In this document: piece by piece, positions 17,887 to 25,146 of the stretch
How positions within the stretch are numbered: position 1 is the first letter of the stretch
Layout: the number at the start of each line of letters is the position of its first letter
Source of the DNA: a virus
Strand: one strand, 5' to 3'
IMG/VR virus record: IMGVR_UViG_3300005527_000042
Coordinates: 62,001-126,000 of that record
DNA: 64,000 nt
Notes under the pieces: model-generated
What the model was told of the DNA's origin: nothing
The model's database searches: none
The model's input: only the letters and a program-made list of their open reading frames with translations
Made by a program: the position numbers and the translations under genes

Positions 17887-18035
17887 AAGAGTCCCCACAA
17901 CAGGAGGAATCGTTGGAAAACTTTGGTTTGGACAATGGGGAAATAAATAATACAGAAGACAACGACATTTCTTCTGTTATCAGTAAAAGGTTAACTAGAA
18001 ATGTTGGAAATACACAACGTAGAAGGTTTAGATGA
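17883..18035 (+). CDS. -1 frame extension of the repeat membrane protein
   Basis: After a run of ten As (17873-17882), the -1 frame reads 50 codons to TGA at 18033-18035. The sequence is acidic (LEESPQQEESLENFGLDNGE) and then basic (RLTRN, TQRRRFR), matching the style of the upstream tail. No start codon begins it. It fills the otherwise empty 114 nt before the next ATG. It could arise by ribosomal -1 slippage, by transcriptional slippage on the A10 tract, or reflect an assembly indel that split one gene. Confidence 0.5.
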   Translation, partial: LEESPQQEESLENFGLDNGEINNTEDNDISSVISKRLTRNVGNTQRRRFR

Positions 18036-18606
18036 TAAAACTTTAAATGTTGTTCGTCGCAGAACGAAAAAAACCCAAATATTACTGTACGACACTAATA
18101 GACGTGCGGACGATTTCATTAATAAATTAAAGTACAGGAAGTGTGGTAAATACGACGAAATACCACACTTTATTGTCACTAAATTAGGTACAATCTACCA
18201 ACTTTTCGATACCAACTATTATTCAAATACATTTGACGAACCTTATATTGACAAACAATTTATTAAAATTGCGGTTGAAAATTTAGGATGGTTAAGTAAA
18301 AATACCGTAACAGGTTTCATGCATAATTGGATTGGAGACCCTTACAGATGTGAACCTTTCGTTAGAAATTGGAGAAACCATTATTTTTGGGATAGGTATA
18401 ATGATGACCAAGTATTATCAATTTCATCATTGTGTGAACATATATGTGAATCCCACGGTATACCAAAAAATATAGTACCTTCTCAGGGATATCTTGAAAG
18501 CGCTATTAAATTTAATGGTGTAGTGTGTAAATCTAATTTCTCAAATATTTATACAGATATAAACCCATCATTTAATTTTAGACTAATTTTTAAAAATGAA
18601 CAATAG
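18001..18606 (+). CDS. Amidase_2-fold protein with missing zinc ligands
   Basis: This 201-residue protein retains the core of phage N-acetylmuramoyl-L-alanine amidases: PHFIVTKLGTIYQL, an IKIAVENLG helix, a VPSQGYLES region and the closing YTDINPSFNF segment. In active enzymes a His lies in the first strand (HHSA/T) and another in HTDPGP. Here those positions read LLYDTN and YTDINP, so the zinc site appears lost. It may bind peptidoglycan without cutting it, or have a structural job on the particle. It overlaps the next gene by 11 nt. Confidence 0.6.
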   Translation: MLEIHNVEGLDDKTLNVVRRRTKKTQILLYDTNRRADDFINKLKYRKCGKYDEIPHFIVTKLGTIYQLFDTNYYSNTFDEPYIDKQFIKIAVENLGWLSKNTVTGFMHNWIGDPYRCEPFVRNWRNHYFWDRYNDDQVLSISSLCEHICESHGIPKNIVPSQGYLESAIKFNGVVCKSNFSNIYTDINPSFNFRLIFKNEQ

Positions 18607-19141
18607 AAAAACATCGGGGTACGACGAGATAAAAGGTATGTTAAAGACGTTAAGGTCTCTTAATGAAACCGTGTACACCAACAAGAATTTGATTAAGGAA
18701 GAGGATGAAACTCAACAACCTAATACCAATACACAAAATACCGATAACGAGTTAAACAAAAAACAGTACGATAACGTGGAGGTTGTTAATGATGTGGATG
18801 TTAAATTATTGTCTTCTGACCAAGAGGATATAAAACTTAAACCTGAAGAAAAAACCGCCTTATCACAAATAATTGATTCATTTAGACAACAAGTTTCACA
18901 AATTGCAAGTTTAGAACCTGGAATTACCATAACCGAGACTGAAATCAGACTTGATGGTGAAATTACAGACTTAGAAATTAATTTTGTTATGATTTCGGGT
19001 GAAGGTAGTGGGTTATACATAAATGGCGACATGTTATTATTAGACGACGAAACAATGGACATGTTAGAAAAATTGAGAAAATTTGAACCAACTTTCACAT
19101 CGGCTATGGAGCCATTAATTAGAGATAGAATGAACGCATAA
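18596..19141 (+). CDS. Acidic structural-type protein
   Basis: This 181-residue acidic protein has an N-terminal segment (YDEIKGMLKTLRSLNET) resembling end peptides of other presumed virion proteins here, a disordered Asn/Gln/Asp linker, and a beta-rich C-terminal domain. It is part of a chain of overlapping genes (18001-21209) interpreted as a head or tail assembly cluster. Function not recognised. Confidence 0.55.
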   Translation: MNNRKTSGYDEIKGMLKTLRSLNETVYTNKNLIKEEDETQQPNTNTQNTDNELNKKQYDNVEVVNDVDVKLLSSDQEDIKLKPEEKTALSQIIDSFRQQVSQIASLEPGITITETEIRLDGEITDLEINFVMISGEGSGLYINGDMLLLDDETMDMLEKLRKFEPTFTSAMEPLIRDRMNA

Positions 19142-19380
19142 TGGCACTTACAAACACCGATGTTAAAGAAATTGAAAAGATTGCAAGAAAAGAAATGAAA
19201 GATTTTCTTGAGACCACTCAAGCACATACCATTGTAATGAAAATAATACAAAAAGAGATAGGTGCTAGGTCAGTTGATGAAAGAATCGTTGACCTATCAT
19301 CTAAAGTTGTTGTGGAACTTTTCAAAACACTATGGCAACGTAAGTCTTTTTGGGAACAACCCTTAAAAAGTGTTAGATAA
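19141..19380 (+). CDS. Small helical protein
   Basis: A 79-residue helical protein with a heptad-like charged pattern; Lys/Glu-rich helices are followed by a short aromatic tail (LWQRKSFWEQ). Start and stop overlap both neighbours by one base (TAATG), implying translational coupling within the assembly cluster. Role unknown. Confidence 0.6.
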   Translation: MALTNTDVKEIEKIARKEMKDFLETTQAHTIVMKIIQKEIGARSVDERIVDLSSKVVVELFKTLWQRKSFWEQPLKSVR

Positions 19381-19883
19381 TGTCATATAATTTCGAGAAA
19401 ATATTGAGAGGGAAAAAATCTTCCCCAAAAGATACAAATGAAACTTCTGCAGATTCCTCAGGTTCATTTGAGGGAGCTCTGAGCGGTCCATTAGTTAAAA
19501 GGAAAATAAAAAAGATTCATAATTTTGAAGAAGAATTAAGTGAAGTTACAGACTCTTCTTCTTCAGGACAATATGACACTTCTTATAGTGCTGGTAGGTC
19601 GAACCCATTAAAAATCAATGGTCCCAATAGTATCATGAACAGTCGAGCGGTAAAAGATAAAAATTTCCCAAAATGGGGAGGTCCTGGTGGTGTTTATGTA
19701 AAGGTAAAAGAAAGATGTAAAAAATATCCTTACTGTAATCAGGGTGATATCAAAAGTTTAGATTTTTTTGAAGACCAAGAATTGAAAGAATCCGTTTATA
19801 ATGTATCAAAAAAATTAGGATTACCGTATTCTCAGGTCGAGAAAATTGTAATAAATGAAATAAATAAGATATTTATTAAGTAA
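19380..19883 (+). CDS. Putative structural protein with disordered N-terminus
   Basis: This 167-residue protein has a Ser/Asp-rich disordered first half (residues 10-75) and a compact C-terminal domain with WGGPGGVYVKVKERCKKYPYCNQGD and a helical end. The domain holds two Cys and many basics. It directly abuts the next gene. It probably belongs to the virion assembly cluster; no family was recognised. Confidence 0.55.
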   Translation: MSYNFEKILRGKKSSPKDTNETSADSSGSFEGALSGPLVKRKIKKIHNFEEELSEVTDSSSSGQYDTSYSAGRSNPLKINGPNSIMNSRAVKDKNFPKWGGPGGVYVKVKERCKKYPYCNQGDIKSLDFFEDQELKESVYNVSKKLGLPYSQVEKIVINEINKIFIK

Positions 19884-21209
19884 ATGAAAAAGAATATATC
19901 AAATATCATTTCGGAGTCATTATTTGACGAAGTAAAAAGAACCATATTAAAAGAAAATAAAAAATCTCAAGATATGTTTCAAATTACTTGCGAGGGAGAA
20001 CCCGTTGAAACATTTGAATCCGAAGAAATTGCAATGCAACATTTGGATATTTATAAAAAGAAACATCCTAAAAAGGAGTTCATAATCGAAAAAGTAAAAT
20101 ATAATTCACCAACTGAAATGATTGATAAATTAGACCAGATGGGAGAAGAATTAGAAGAAAATAAAGAAACCACAAAAATGAAAAAAATTAAAGTATCGAG
20201 CATGGCAGAAGCCATTTTATCCGCTAAAGAAAAAGGTCTAAAAGAAATTAAATTTAACGGAAAAGTACATAATGTTGAAGAATCATGGAAACAACTTGAA
20301 GAAGAGGAAGGTGTTTGTGATGAGTGTGGACAAGGTTATATGGAAGAAGAAACAAATGTGGAGGAATCAAGCGCGTTTGTTTTGGCTGCTGATAAAGCGA
20401 GAGATGCTGGTAAAAAAGAATTCGAATTCCCTAAAGGAAGTGGTAAAATGCATAAAGTAACAATCACTAAAGATATTGATACAAATGAAGGTGAAATGGG
20501 TACGTGTAGTGAGTGTGGTTCACCCATGAATGAGGAAGGAATGTGTTCAGAGTGTGGTACTGGTATGTATGAATCTAAGAAATCGGTTCTTAGACTTACT
20601 GAAAGTGAAATGGTTTCTTTGATTAAAAAAATGGTAATTGATTCAAAAAAAAATCTAAGTGAGGCGGTACCCGGTATTGCGGTAACTAAGAAAGCTCAGA
20701 GTGGTTCTAAAAAAGAAAATGACGACGCAATTAAAGATGTTCAGAAAAAACTGAAAAAAGCATCAACATTTGATGGTAATGATAATCCTGAGTTTCCAAA
20801 ACAAGTTGGTAAAGGTGAAAAAATGGCGGTAAACCCAACTGAGAAACAAGAAGAGTATATTGATGATAATATGAAGGGTGGTACCCTTTTAGATTTAAAT
20901 TATGATTTTGAACCATCAGAATCATTCAAAAAAAGATTAAAAATGGCATTAGAAGGTGACTCAAAAATGGGTAACTCACAAAATGCTGCTAACGTTATAA
21001 AAACAAAAACAGGAGAGAGATTAAGTAAATCGGCTGAAAGAAAAAAAGAAAAAGAGAAAGACGCACCTGAAGCATTCCATGGAGCAAGAGGAGTTCAACC
21101 TTTAAAAGTAAAGAGTGTGAATGAATCTAAAACTACAATGACTTCAATTGTGAATGAGGAAATCTCGAGAATGAAAAAAATCATCGGATACAACGAAAGT
21201 ACTCAGTAA
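19884..21209 (+). CDS. Putative head-internal or scaffold protein with zinc-ribbon pairs
   Basis: This 441-residue, Lys/Glu-rich protein has an N-terminal peptide (IISESLFDEVKRTILKEN) and a C-terminal peptide (NEEISRMKKIIGYNES). Both resemble termini of the proteins at 54243, 55895 and 59652. The middle has CxxC pairs: CDECG around residue 150, then CSECGSPM and CSECGTGM before a TESEMVSLIKKMV helix. The composition resembles phage scaffold or internal head proteins, and the shared peptides could be packaging or protease-cleavage signals, as with T4 capsid-targeting sequences. The inference is moderate. Confidence 0.5.
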   Translation: MKKNISNIISESLFDEVKRTILKENKKSQDMFQITCEGEPVETFESEEIAMQHLDIYKKKHPKKEFIIEKVKYNSPTEMIDKLDQMGEELEENKETTKMKKIKVSSMAEAILSAKEKGLKEIKFNGKVHNVEESWKQLEEEEGVCDECGQGYMEEETNVEESSAFVLAADKARDAGKKEFEFPKGSGKMHKVTITKDIDTNEGEMGTCSECGSPMNEEGMCSECGTGMYESKKSVLRLTESEMVSLIKKMVIDSKKNLSEAVPGIAVTKKAQSGSKKENDDAIKDVQKKLKKASTFDGNDNPEFPKQVGKGEKMAVNPTEKQEEYIDDNMKGGTLLDLNYDFEPSESFKKRLKMALEGDSKMGNSQNAANVIKTKTGERLSKSAERKKEKEKDAPEAFHGARGVQPLKVKSVNESKTTMTSIVNEEISRMKKIIGYNESTQ

Positions 21210-21237
21210 TCTTCTTTTTTTTGTTTTCTTTTATCCT

Positions 21238-21245
21238 TATATTTT
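21238..21245 (+). promoter_or_regulatory. TATATTTT -7-like box
   Basis: CCTTATATTTTAACAG lies 5 nt before the ATG at 21251, after a T-rich tract that also contains TTTG but at short spacing (14 nt). It belongs to the same upstream motif family as other small operons here. Confidence 0.4.
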
Positions 21246-21250
21246 AACAG

Positions 21251-21715
21251 ATGAGGATTATGGAAAATAGAGAAGAGTATATTGAGTCAGATATTTCTGA
21301 AAAATACAAACATCAAATAGACATTTGGTATAGAACCTACAACATTAATAGGGATAAAATAATATTATTTTATGATTTCCTATCTTCTTTATATGATTTA
21401 GTAGACGAAACCTTTTTAGGTTCTGATGTACTTTATGACGAAATAGACCAACGAAACCATTTTAATTGGTGTTGGAATAAAATAATCACCAATTTTGATA
21501 AAGAAAAAATATTCTTCAAGGAGAAAGGAACCCACTATGAATATATGTGGAATTTTTTCTATGAGGCGTACTATTTTGTTAAATTGGAAGAAAAAGAAAA
21601 TAGAATATCTGAATACTTTTACAAGTTATTTGATTTTAGATATCAAAAGTCAAGGTCCGAGTTGGACATTCTCACAGAAATTTATAAATTATTCGAACAA
21701 AACTTGAAAAAGTAG
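21251..21715 (+). CDS. Hypothetical protein
   Basis: A 154-residue, aromatic- and acid-rich helical protein (many Tyr, Phe and Asp), possibly starting at the second ATG (21260). No motif was recognised. It opens a run of small genes after the structural cluster and has its own promoter-like box. Confidence 0.55.
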   Translation: MRIMENREEYIESDISEKYKHQIDIWYRTYNINRDKIILFYDFLSSLYDLVDETFLGSDVLYDEIDQRNHFNWCWNKIITNFDKEKIFFKEKGTHYEYMWNFFYEAYYFVKLEEKENRISEYFYKLFDFRYQKSRSELDILTEIYKLFEQNLKK

Positions 21716-21719
21716 TTTA

Positions 21720-21750
21720 TTTTCCGTATACTATATATAAAAACGGAAAA
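21720..21750 (+). promoter_or_regulatory. Inverted repeat around the H1-like gene promoter, candidate operator
   Basis: TTTTCCGT (21720-21727) and ACGGAAAA (21743-21750) are exact inverted copies flanking a TACTATATATAA core directly before the ATG at 21751. The geometry suits a dimeric repressor or activator overlapping a promoter. No regulator is assigned. Confidence 0.5.
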
Positions 21751-21933
21751 ATGGACACACTTAAACAAATCAAAGACTTGGTGGAAAAAATGTCTGTTGA
21801 TACCACCAAGGTATTCGAAAAGGGTAATAGAAGTGCATCTATTCGAGCTAGAAAATATGCTCAAGAAATAAAAGAGTTAATTCCTCTTTATAGAAAAGAA
21901 CTATTACAAGAAATAAAAAAACATGATGATTAA
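21751..21933 (+). CDS. Histone H1-like (Hc1-type) DNA-binding protein
   Basis: This 60-residue protein matches the core of Bacteroidetes histone H1-like proteins: an N-terminal helix, then EKGNRSASIRARKYAQEIKEL, equivalent to the KGNKAAGxRARKxSLEIEKL signature, and a final basic helix. It lacks the long Lys/Ala tail of bacterial versions. It probably binds DNA to compact or protect phage genomes or to modulate transcription. It has its own inverted-repeat promoter region and overlaps the next gene by 11 nt. Confidence 0.75.
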   Translation: MDTLKQIKDLVEKMSVDTTKVFEKGNRSASIRARKYAQEIKELIPLYRKELLQEIKKHDD

Positions 21934-22105
21934 TTATATCTTTATTTTTTTGATGGTATTGAGTACCATTTACGTACTAAGGTTCTGTGTTGAATTTTTG
22001 ATAAAATTCTTCTCAGAACAACCCTCAATATTAAAGTTGACCAAAATAGAATCTGTTTTGTTTTATCTTGCGGTTTCTTACATAATAACATTTTTAATAA
22101 TATAA
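21923..22105 (+). CDS. Small membrane protein with two helices
   Basis: A 60-residue hydrophobic protein with transmembrane segments at residues about 3-25 and 40-59 and a short loop between. It overlaps the H1-like gene by 11 nt. Function unknown. Confidence 0.5.
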   Translation: MMINYIFIFLMVLSTIYVLRFCVEFLIKFFSEQPSILKLTKIESVLFYLAVSYIITFLII

Positions 22106-22109
22106 TTTA

Positions 22110-22565
22110 GTGTTTGACAATATAAGACATTTAAGACCATATTTTTTCTCTTTGAGAGAAATAGACAATAACGTAAGTTTAGACATTAAACTTCCTGTTA
22201 CTTGGAAAATCGAATCAATAATTTCTCAATACAAATCTATCAAATATAAGATACAAGATAAAAATGAGAAATTTACTTTGGTTTCATTAATCAGTAATGC
22301 AACCGCTGATGGTTATGATGTTGTTTTTTCTTGTGCAAAAGAAATAATAACCATGAATAAAGAAATGGAAGAGAAACAAAGACTCTTACAACAAAAGATT
22401 AAAGAGTTAGAAGTTTTGTTTCAACACCAGACACTTGATAAGTTAAAAGAAATATCATTTATTGAGGATGCAAGACAAGAGAATACAACAGGGATTAAAT
22501 TGGTTGAATCGGGAAGTGGAGAGGGACTCCAAGGAGATACAATCCCACAAGAATCAAATGATTGA
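22110..22565 (+). CDS. Hypothetical coiled-coil protein
   Basis: A 151-residue protein beginning with a GTG codon: an N-terminal beta-rich domain, a coiled coil (about residues 88-120) and an acidic Gly/Ser tail. It overlaps the next small frame by 8 nt. No family was recognised. Confidence 0.5.
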   Translation: MFDNIRHLRPYFFSLREIDNNVSLDIKLPVTWKIESIISQYKSIKYKIQDKNEKFTLVSLISNATADGYDVVFSCAKEIITMNKEMEEKQRLLQQKIKELEVLFQHQTLDKLKEISFIEDARQENTTGIKLVESGSGEGLQGDTIPQESND

Positions 22566-22674
22566 GGAAATCAAAAAATTGGATAAAACCAAAATGTTTG
22601 AGACCCCTAAAAAAGAAAAACTTTCTTTTTTTAAAAGACTTTCTATAATTTTTGGATATGGAAAAAAAAGGTGA
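22558..22674 (+). CDS. Very small basic protein
   Basis: A 38-residue Lys-rich peptide (ending FGYGKKR) in a frame overlapping both neighbours. The overlapping arrangement and intact start suggest it is real, but the length makes it uncertain. Confidence 0.35.
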   Translation: MIEEIKKLDKTKMFETPKKEKLSFFKRLSIIFGYGKKR

Positions 22675-22891
22675 CTTGATAAATCAATTGGCAATAATAT
22701 CAGATTTAATTGAAAAAATTAATTTGGATACTAAATCGTGCACATTGGTTATTGAGTTAGAAAACGAAAAGTTTCTACAAACTTTTGATTATATCTCAAA
22801 AAAACAAAATAGTCGAATGGTTAAACCCGACAAAACTTTTACAATTAAAATTGGTCAGGTGGATATCATCTTTAATAAGAGTAGTGTCTAA
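22658..22891 (+). CDS. Hypothetical small protein
   Basis: A 77-residue protein starting at the ATG at 22658 (a TTG lies 6 nt upstream). Helical N-terminus and beta-rich C-terminus. Its 3' end overlaps the convergent minus-strand gene by 20 nt. Function unknown. Confidence 0.5.
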   Translation: MEKKGDLINQLAIISDLIEKINLDTKSCTLVIELENEKFLQTFDYISKKQNSRMVKPDKTFTIKIGQVDIIFNKSSV

Positions 22892-23510
22892 ATAATTCTG
22901 ATTTTTTAAATCCTTTGGATTCAAGTAGTTGATATAACAATTTTCTTTGTGCGGTTGACACGTCTTTTATGAATATGAAATTACCTTTCTTCTTTTTTAG
23001 AACGTCCTCTCTTATCAATTCAAACAACCTTTTAGCGTCACGGATGTTCTTATTTCCAAACAACAGTATATTATCATCGTTTTGAACAAATAGTTTATTA
23101 TTCAATGTGAATATTTGACCTATTTCATTTATAGATGTTATTTGTTCTAACAATTCATGATATCTAATTCTTTCCTTCTTTTGAAAATCGTATATTAGTT
23201 CTTCTTTCCAATAAGGAATTATCTCTTTGATTCTGAATTTATCATCTTCGTACTTAGCCTCAATCAATCTCCCCAAACTATCCTTGACAAATGTTTTAGT
23301 CGCCCACCTATTGTTAGGAAAAATTAACGCAAGTTCATAAACTACTTCGTTGTTTCTTTTTCTGTTTTGTGTTTTTACAAATCTTGGTTTTTTCTCTGTC
23401 TTATATTCATGCCAATACTCGTACACAGTTGTCCTTTTTTGACACCTGTATAGAATTTTAACTCTTTTCTTGTTACAAAAGAGAACTACAAAGTATTTTC
23501 CATTTTTCAT
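22872..23510 (-). CDS. Conserved phage-type hypothetical protein
   Basis: A 212-residue basic protein with an N-terminal beta-rich region (YFVVLFCNKKRVKILYRC), alternating Lys/Glu segments and a C-terminal helical part (STAQRKLLYQLLESKGF). It overlaps the upstream minus-strand gene by 4 nt. I recognise the style from large phages but no function. Confidence 0.55.
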   Translation of the reverse strand: MKNGKYFVVLFCNKKRVKILYRCQKRTTVYEYWHEYKTEKKPRFVKTQNRKRNNEVVYELALIFPNNRWATKTFVKDSLGRLIEAKYEDDKFRIKEIIPYWKEELIYDFQKKERIRYHELLEQITSINEIGQIFTLNNKLFVQNDDNILLFGNKNIRDAKRLFELIREDVLKKKKGNFIFIKDVSTAQRKLLYQLLESKGFKKSELFRHYSY

Positions 23511-23671
23511 AGAAAGTTTTTAACAAAGGAGTAGATTCCGTAAACCGCGAAAACACTCCAAATAATAAAAGCACCATACATCACCTTTTCTGTCTTTTGT
23601 GCTAATCTTTCCAATGACTCCTTTGTTGGAGGAGCCATTTCTTTCTTCTGTTTACAATTAGAACATCCCAT
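23507..23671 (-). CDS. Small Cys-containing membrane protein (MGCSNC type)
   Basis: This 54-residue protein starts MGCSNCKQKKE and ends with a transmembrane helix (YGAFIIWSVFAVYGIYSF). The ATG at 23671 is preferred to a longer frame because a TATTTATT element ends 16 nt upstream on the minus strand. A similar CxC start occurs in the protein at 39273-39458. Role unknown. Confidence 0.55.
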   Translation of the reverse strand: MGCSNCKQKKEMAPPTKESLERLAQKTEKVMYGAFIIWSVFAVYGIYSFVKNFL

Positions 23672-23687
23672 AATACAAAAAATAAGT

Positions 23688-23705
23688 AATAAATAAGTAT
23701 TTATC
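23688..23705. promoter_or_regulatory. Divergent TATTTAT elements
   Basis: A minus-strand TATTTATT (23688-23695) serves the gene starting at 23671, and a plus-strand TATTTATC (23698-23705) serves the gene at 23709. The back-to-back pair between divergent genes supports a transcriptional rather than coding role for the element. Confidence 0.4.
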
Positions 23706-23708
23706 AAT

Positions 23709-23876
23709 ATGAAATTGATTGAATTGTTGGAAGACATGGTGGTTGAAAAATGGTCAATGAAATATAAAAAGACCATAGATTGTAGCAATCCAAAAGGTTT
23801 TTCTCAAAAAGCCCACTGCGCCGCGAGAAGAAAAAGACAGAAAGGTGGAAAGACCAAATCTCAGCCGGTAAAATAA
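23709..23876 (+). CDS. Small phage protein with the CSNPKGFSQKAHC motif
   Basis: This 55-residue basic protein contains YKKTIDCSNPKGFSQKAHC followed by an Arg/Lys tail. I recall a near-identical motif at the C-termini of many large-phage proteins, where it looks like a small metal- or DNA-binding module; here it stands almost alone. The Cys, His and Cys residues could bind zinc. Function unknown. Confidence 0.65.
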   Translation: MKLIELLEDMVVEKWSMKYKKTIDCSNPKGFSQKAHCAARRKRQKGGKTKSQPVK

Positions 23877-23913
23877 AAGTGCGCACTGATTTCCATTTTT
23901 GAAAAAAGTTTCT

Positions 23914-23921
23914 TATATTTT
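23914..23921 (+). promoter_or_regulatory. TATATTTT -7-like box before the Dam-type gene
   Basis: TTCTTATATTTTTATAG, with TTTC rather than TTTG 20 nt upstream, lies 40 nt before the ATG at 23962. It is a near match to the five perfect promoters in the window. Confidence 0.45.
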
Positions 23922-23961
23922 TATAGTTAGAGGACTAATAACGCAAAATATAAAATTATAA

Positions 23962-24852
23962 ATGATATCTTACATTGGAGGAAAAGCTAGAATAGGTAAG
24001 TGGATTGTTCCGTTCATACCTAATGATATTGAAACCTACGTGGAGGGGTTTTCGGGTATGTTTTGGGTCTTTTTTAATATGGACCTAAAGAAATACCCCA
24101 ATCTCAAAACAGTCGTTTACAATGACTTTAATCGATTGAACGCAAACCTTTTTAAATGTGCTAAACATTACGATAGGTTATGGGATGAACTCGCGAAATA
24201 CCCATGTCAACAATTAGGTGTGGAAAACACCCCACCTGAATATGAACAAATGTTCCGTACATACCAAAAAGAAGTATTCAACGAAGAATTAGTCATTGGG
24301 GATGAGCCCAATTTTGATGTTGCCGCAAAATACGTTTACGTATTAACTCAAGTTTTCTCAGGTTCCAAACCCGAAACTTCTAGTTATACTGATTACAAGG
24401 GTAAGTACAGATGTAAGGTGTTAATCTTTATGGACAAACTCAAACATCCTGAATATAGAGCACATTTAGATAGAATCACGTTTGTCGAAAACATGGATTT
24501 CCAAAAAGTTGTTGAAAAGTATGATTCGCCAAAAACATATTTTTACATGGACCCCCCTTATTGGAAAACAGAAAATTATTATTCAAATCATGATTTTGAT
24601 AGTAATGACCATGAAAGGTTGGCAAACACATTAAAGGGTATACAAGGTAAATTTAGTTTATCTTATTATGAGTTTAAACAACTTCATGATTGGTTCCCCG
24701 AAAATGGTGTTGGTATTGGTAAAAATGGACAACTTTTGATGTTTCAACCAACTGGTTACAAATGGGCTAAAGAAACTTTCAAAAAGGCGGCTGCCGCTAA
24801 AAAAGACGGAACACAAAACGAAGGTATTGAATTACTGATTATGAATTATTAA
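23962..24852 (+). CDS. D12-class adenine-N6 DNA methyltransferase (Dam-like)
   Basis: This 296-residue protein has the D12 motifs: an N-terminal SAM-binding YIGGKARIGKWIVPFI (residues 4-19), the FSGMFWVF region, NDFNRLNANLF and the catalytic DPPY at residues 197-200. It would methylate adenine in a short site, protecting phage DNA from restriction or marking it. No restriction endonuclease is adjacent. It starts the operon leading to the AAA ATPase and redox genes. The target site cannot be predicted. Confidence 0.85.
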   Translation: MISYIGGKARIGKWIVPFIPNDIETYVEGFSGMFWVFFNMDLKKYPNLKTVVYNDFNRLNANLFKCAKHYDRLWDELAKYPCQQLGVENTPPEYEQMFRTYQKEVFNEELVIGDEPNFDVAAKYVYVLTQVFSGSKPETSSYTDYKGKYRCKVLIFMDKLKHPEYRAHLDRITFVENMDFQKVVEKYDSPKTYFYMDPPYWKTENYYSNHDFDSNDHERLANTLKGIQGKFSLSYYEFKQLHDWFPENGVGIGKNGQLLMFQPTGYKWAKETFKKAAAAKKDGTQNEGIELLIMNY

Positions 24853-24854
24853 AA

Positions 24855-25145
24855 ATGGATTTTTCTCCTGAAAGTTTGATATATTTGCAAACAATTAAAA
24901 ATTACTTTGAAAGTAATGAGGAAGCGAGAAAATATTTTTTATCAAACTTGAACGAAGATGAGTTTTATAATAGTATTTTAAAAGTCGCTGAAAATAATTT
25001 TAGAAAAACAGGTGAACCTCAATTAACACAGGAACAACTTGAATTTCTAAGAGTATCTTTGATGATTTTTAAAAAAGTAGAAGATAGTGAATTTAATGGA
25101 ATTTACTTTTATGAATCAACGGATTTAAAATTTTATTACAAATAG
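24855..25145 (+). CDS. Hypothetical protein
   Basis: A 96-residue acidic, largely helical protein, 2 nt after the Dam-type gene and 1 nt before the AAA ATPase gene. No motif was recognised; the position suggests co-expression with both. Confidence 0.5.
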   Translation: MDFSPESLIYLQTIKNYFESNEEARKYFLSNLNEDEFYNSILKVAENNFRKTGEPQLTQEQLEFLRVSLMIFKKVEDSEFNGIYFYESTDLKFYYK

Positions 25146-25146
25146 A

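Noticed and set aside
17361-17968. Minus-strand Ser/Gly and Asn/Phe repeat frames
   Set aside because: Shadows of the EPIVEEQ repeats; composition is a product of the repeat codons.
18001-18606. Active amidase endolysin
   Set aside because: The expected zinc-binding histidines are missing, so catalytic activity is not supported by the sequence.
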